Positions 39,818 to 39,997 of a DNA stretch of 39,997 bases are shown here, in pieces. The notes under the pieces are model-generated. The model was not told the DNA's origin and ran no database searches. It was given only the letters and a program-made list of their open reading frames with translations. Within the stretch, counting starts at the first letter, position 1; every line of letters begins with the position of its first letter. The translations under genes and the position numbers were made by a program. The DNA comes from Akkermansia muciniphila (lineage in GTDB: Bacteria; Verrucomicrobiota; Verrucomicrobiia; Verrucomicrobiales; V1-33): NCBI GenBank assembly GCA_945861415.1, contig CAMAUV010000041.1, positions 1 through 39,997 of the forward strand, in the 5' to 3' direction.

Positions 39818-39997
39818 CTAGCAGCCTGTCGGACTTAGCTCTGGCCTGAAAAACTTGGGGATTATGGGGTGCGGGTGGCCTGTGTGCCTGGATATTATAA
39901 TGATGTTAGGGAGGGATCGCCTTGGCCCCCGGGCGCAGCTTGTGCCAACAAAGCACATGGCCGCGCGCTTTCAGAATATCGACCGTCAGACCGTGAT
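39818..39997 (-). mobile_element. End of an insertion sequence cutting the PEP-CTERM gene
   Basis: The 21 bases from 39818 (ctagcagcctgtcggactta) look like an IS terminal inverted repeat, as far as I recall such ends. They are followed by about 70 non-coding bases and then by a coding 3' end that reads towards this end from outside the window. That is the usual layout of an IS tip. The family cannot be fixed and the other end is beyond the window. Confidence 0.5.
39906..39997 (-). CDS. C-terminus of a probable transposase (cut by window edge)
   Basis: 29 codons are open from the window edge to TAA at 39906-39908, ending 'GLTVDILKARGHVLCWHKL' and then RPGAKAIPP. I identify it as a transposase only from its position next to a terminal-repeat-like sequence, with no catalytic motif visible. 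Confidence 0.35.
   Translation of the reverse strand, partial: HGLTVDILKARGHVLCWHKLRPGAKAIPP

Overview
The window looks like a high-GC chromosome segment from a Verrucomicrobiota bacterium (an inference from gene families, not from a marker gene). The supporting signs are PEP-CTERM sorting tails, very large secreted lamin-tail-domain (LTD)/CotH-kinase proteins, a Tat-exported DUF1501 protein, 5' ends of planctomycete-type cytochrome (PSD1) genes, and a secreted c-type cytochrome/beta-propeller protein.

Layout. 1-148: cut-off 5' end of an IS3-type element. 303-1163 (minus): YlbF-family protein with a Cys-rich tail, and the N-terminal stub of a Ser/Thr kinase. 1244-10975 (plus): DUF1501 protein, large secreted Ig-like/beta-sandwich protein, NAD-dependent DNA ligase (ligA), exported amidohydrolase, and a fused two-module iron-type ABC permease. 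11031-12663 (minus): remnant of an LTD protein and an exported sugar-isomerase-like TIM barrel. 12737-16633 (plus): CotH/LTD gene that has lost its 5' end and carries an in-frame TAG. 16778-21401 (minus): cytochrome c/propeller protein, a LamG-type leader stub, and a TPR-sulfotransferase. 21485-23214 (minus): a chimeric PEP-CTERM gene and a methyltransferase, each preceded by a copy of the same ~220 bp PSD1 gene start. 23510-23901: a PEP-CTERM tail with its terminator, then a REPIN-like inverted-repeat element. 24041-36691: two giant CotH/LTD genes facing each other around a small secreted protein of unknown function. 36884-38879: convergent ornithine-cyclodeaminase-family and DapA-family genes. 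39301-39997: a PEP-CTERM gene cut by an insertion sequence that runs off the window.

Most products are exported, and the segment reads as a cell-surface region under heavy rearrangement: at least eight genes or fragments are broken, fused or truncated. Housekeeping content is limited to ligA. No RNA gene, CRISPR array or complete defence system was seen. The strongest oddities are the duplicated PSD1 leader joined to two different downstream genes at the same nucleotide, the 29 bp inverted-repeat element, the amber-interrupted CotH gene, and the Cys-rich YlbF protein.
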